From an uncultured Collinsella sp. (GTDB lineage Bacteria > Actinomycetota > Coriobacteriia > Coriobacteriales > Coriobacteriaceae): a stretch of 64,000 bases of DNA. The notes under the pieces are model-generated. The model ran no database searches. It saw only the letters and a program-made list of their open reading frames with translations, and was not told the DNA's origin. The DNA lies in the NCBI GenBank assembly GCA_900538305.1, contig UPXY01000008.1, positions 7,041-71,040 of the forward strand, given 5' to 3'. Every line of letters starts with the position of its first letter. The stretch's first letter is position 1. The position numbers and the translations under genes are program-made. Shown here piece after piece: positions 62,357-64,000 of this stretch.

Positions 62357-62737
62357 GAAGACTCCTGTCACAAGGTCGAGCGACACCGCCAAGACGCCCC
62401 GCAAAGGGCGCAACCAAGGCGCACCGCGTCGCGAATCGTTCTTTGTGCTTAGAGCCTCTTCACCGCGCATCCTTCCCGTCGGAGCCGGTGGCGCCGCCAC
62501 ACGCGCTGCGGAAACCCCACGTTCCGCCCGGTCGACACGTTGAGTATAAGCACGAGATACCTGCAGGGTCAATAGCCCGCCGCGCCCGCACGCCTGCGAT
62601 TGACCCGCACGCATCGACCGTTACAAGCTGCCACGCAGCACGCGCGCGCAAGCCCTCGGTGCGCGCAGCGCGGTACAATTACCGGCAGCAGACCTCAAAC
62701 GCAACGCCATCGACGGACCCTAAAACGGAGGCAGCCC
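62357..62737. other. Gene-free divergent gap between ABC-F and glycosidase genes
   Basis: 381 bases with no recognised gene, RNA or repeat. It should contain the promoters of both flanking genes; no operator-like dyad stood out. Confidence 0.5.
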
Positions 62738-63964
62738 ATGCTCGACGTACAGCGCGCCCTCAAAGCTGCCCAGGTGCCTGCGCGCACGCACACCCTACCG
62801 CTGTCGACACCCTGGGGCGAGGCGATCGCCTCGGCGGGAGACGGTGCCCCCATTCTGCCCGAGCACCCCCGGCCAACCATGAAGCGCGCCGCGTACACCA
62901 TGCTCAACGGCATGTGGGAATGCGCGTTCTCCCCACTCCACGTGCCGCTGTCCGCCCAAAGCGCACGGGATGCCCGCGTCGCCGGCACGCGCCCCGATGC
63001 CCTCAATTACGACGAGGCGCTCCAGGCGGTGAGCACTGCGACGCCGCCCATCACGTTTGGAAGCCGCATTCGCGTGCCCTTCTCCCCCGAAGCCCCGCTC
63101 TCCGGGGTGATGCGCACGCTTCAGCCCAACGAGCTCCTGTGGTACCGCCGGAGCTTCGAGCCACCCGCGCTTGCCTCGGGCGAACGCCTCATTCTGCACT
63201 TTGAAGCCGTCGATTGGGTGTGCGCGGTCTATGTGAACGGACAAATCGCGACCACTCATGTGGGAGGCTATCTGCCCTTTGACGTGGACATCACGCCCTA
63301 TCTCGCATCCGCCGGCGCCCAGGCGGAGCTCATGCTCTGCGTCTACGATCCCTCCGACGCCGGCATGCAGCCGCGCGGCAAGCAGAGTCTCGCACCGGGA
63401 GGCATCTGGTACACCGCGCAGAGCGGCATCTGGCAAAGCGTGTGGTGCGAGGTCGTTCCGGCGACGCACATCACCTCGCTCTCGCTCATGGGCACGGCAG
63501 ACGGCTCGCTCACCGTCGATGCGCAGGCGGCGCCTGCCGAAGATTCTGGGCGGGAGCGCGCCCTCAACCTCGAGCTTTCCGTTCTCGACCATACCGGAGC
63601 CGTGGTGCTTCAAGCTGCCCTGCCCCTCGATGCGCGCGGGAAGCTCCATACAGCGCTCGCCGCCGGAACTCCGCACCTGTGGTCGCCGAGCGATCCATAT
63701 CTCTACCAGGTGAAAGCCGTACTTCGTGCGAATGTGTCCGGTAGCGCCGCAGCCACCCAGGACATCGTCGAGAGCTACTGCGCGTTTCGTTCCGTCTCTA
63801 TCGAGCGCGACGCCCAAGGCGTGCCGCGCTTCTTCCTTAACGGCGAGCCGTTCTTCGTGAAGGGCATCCTCGACCAAGGCTACTGGCCAGACGGCCTCTT
63901 GACGGCGCCTTCGGATGAAGCGCTCGTCCACGACATCTCCGCCATGAATGCTCATGTACGGTAA
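62738..63964 (+). pseudogene. Glycoside hydrolase family 2 protein, prematurely ended
   Basis: A 408-codon frame with the N-terminal half of a GH2 beta-galactosidase/glucuronidase-like enzyme. It has a jelly-roll sugar-binding domain (LWYRRSFEPP, FEAVDWVCAVYVNGQIATTHVGGYLPFDVDIT), an Ig-like domain, and the start of the catalytic barrel (FFLNGEPFFVKGILDQGYWPDGLLTAPSDEALVHDI). The catalytic acid/base and nucleophile regions are missing. The family continues with a LGFNMLRKH-type strand where this one reads NAHVR-stop. The break at about 63945 with an AT-richer sequence after it suggests an insertion or junction. CGGAGG precedes the ATG. Confidence 0.8.
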
Positions 63965-64000
63965 GGAAGCAAGCAACCGAAAACAAGAGATAGACCGCCA

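Overview
The window looks like a chromosomal segment of a Gram-positive, high-GC, obligately anaerobic gut actinobacterium of the class Coriobacteriia, most like Collinsella or a close relative. The basis is the high GC content, the [FeFe] hydrogenase beside a GltD-like oxidoreductase, many small XRE regulators, DUF3793 and DUF6110 proteins, and the AAGGAG-type ribosome sites. This is inference from gene content; no rRNA is present to confirm it. No tRNA, rRNA or CRISPR array was recognised.

Layout. 1-5.2 kb: secA (cut by the window edge), a flavin split-barrel protein, rpmE with an unusual leader, an ACT protein and a HAD phosphatase. 5.3-8.9 kb: a two-gene hydrogenase operon, in which a NuoF-tail/GltD fusion overlaps an [FeFe] hydrogenase. 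9.1-11.7 kb: a lipoprotein plus a fused permease-ATPase, forming an ABC importer. 11.8-15.5 kb: a HAD phosphatase, adenine deaminase and an AIM24 protein. 15.6-18.7 kb: a CsoR-controlled copper operon (copA, copZ-like, csoR). 18.9-30 kb: small regulators, GNAT, RhuM-Fic, an AEC transporter, yefM-yoeB, an MFS pump, two GyrI-like proteins, flavodoxin and DUF3793.

30.2-36.8 kb holds a heterodimeric ABC exporter with a divergent AraC regulator, then a methyltransferase and a TetR gene that share an operator sequence. 36.6-41 kb holds small membrane proteins, a PacL-like protein with a P-type ATPase lacking CPC, and an alpha/beta hydrolase. 41-49.7 kb is a scarred accessory region: a collapsed P-type ATPase behind a CsoR operator, tails of duplicated genes, a MITE-like element, 33-bp tandem repeats, a truncated MazF, a decayed IS3-type element, and a second ABC exporter cut off at the IS end. 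49.8-64 kb holds the AraC partner of that broken exporter, a RelB-like/GNAT toxin-antitoxin pair, an MFS/TetR pair, more HTH-membrane regulators, an ABC transporter, a universal stress protein, an ABC-F ATPase and a family-2 glycosidase that ends prematurely near the window end.

Two families of dispersed short repeats run through the window. One is a CCCCAGGGG-T-run module that sits downstream of plus-strand genes and probably works as a mobile or duplicated terminator. The other is a 27-bp GGGGACGGGGGTTATTGG unit found in tandem and as a long palindrome. A third family is a 184-186 bp element with about 28-bp terminal inverted repeats.
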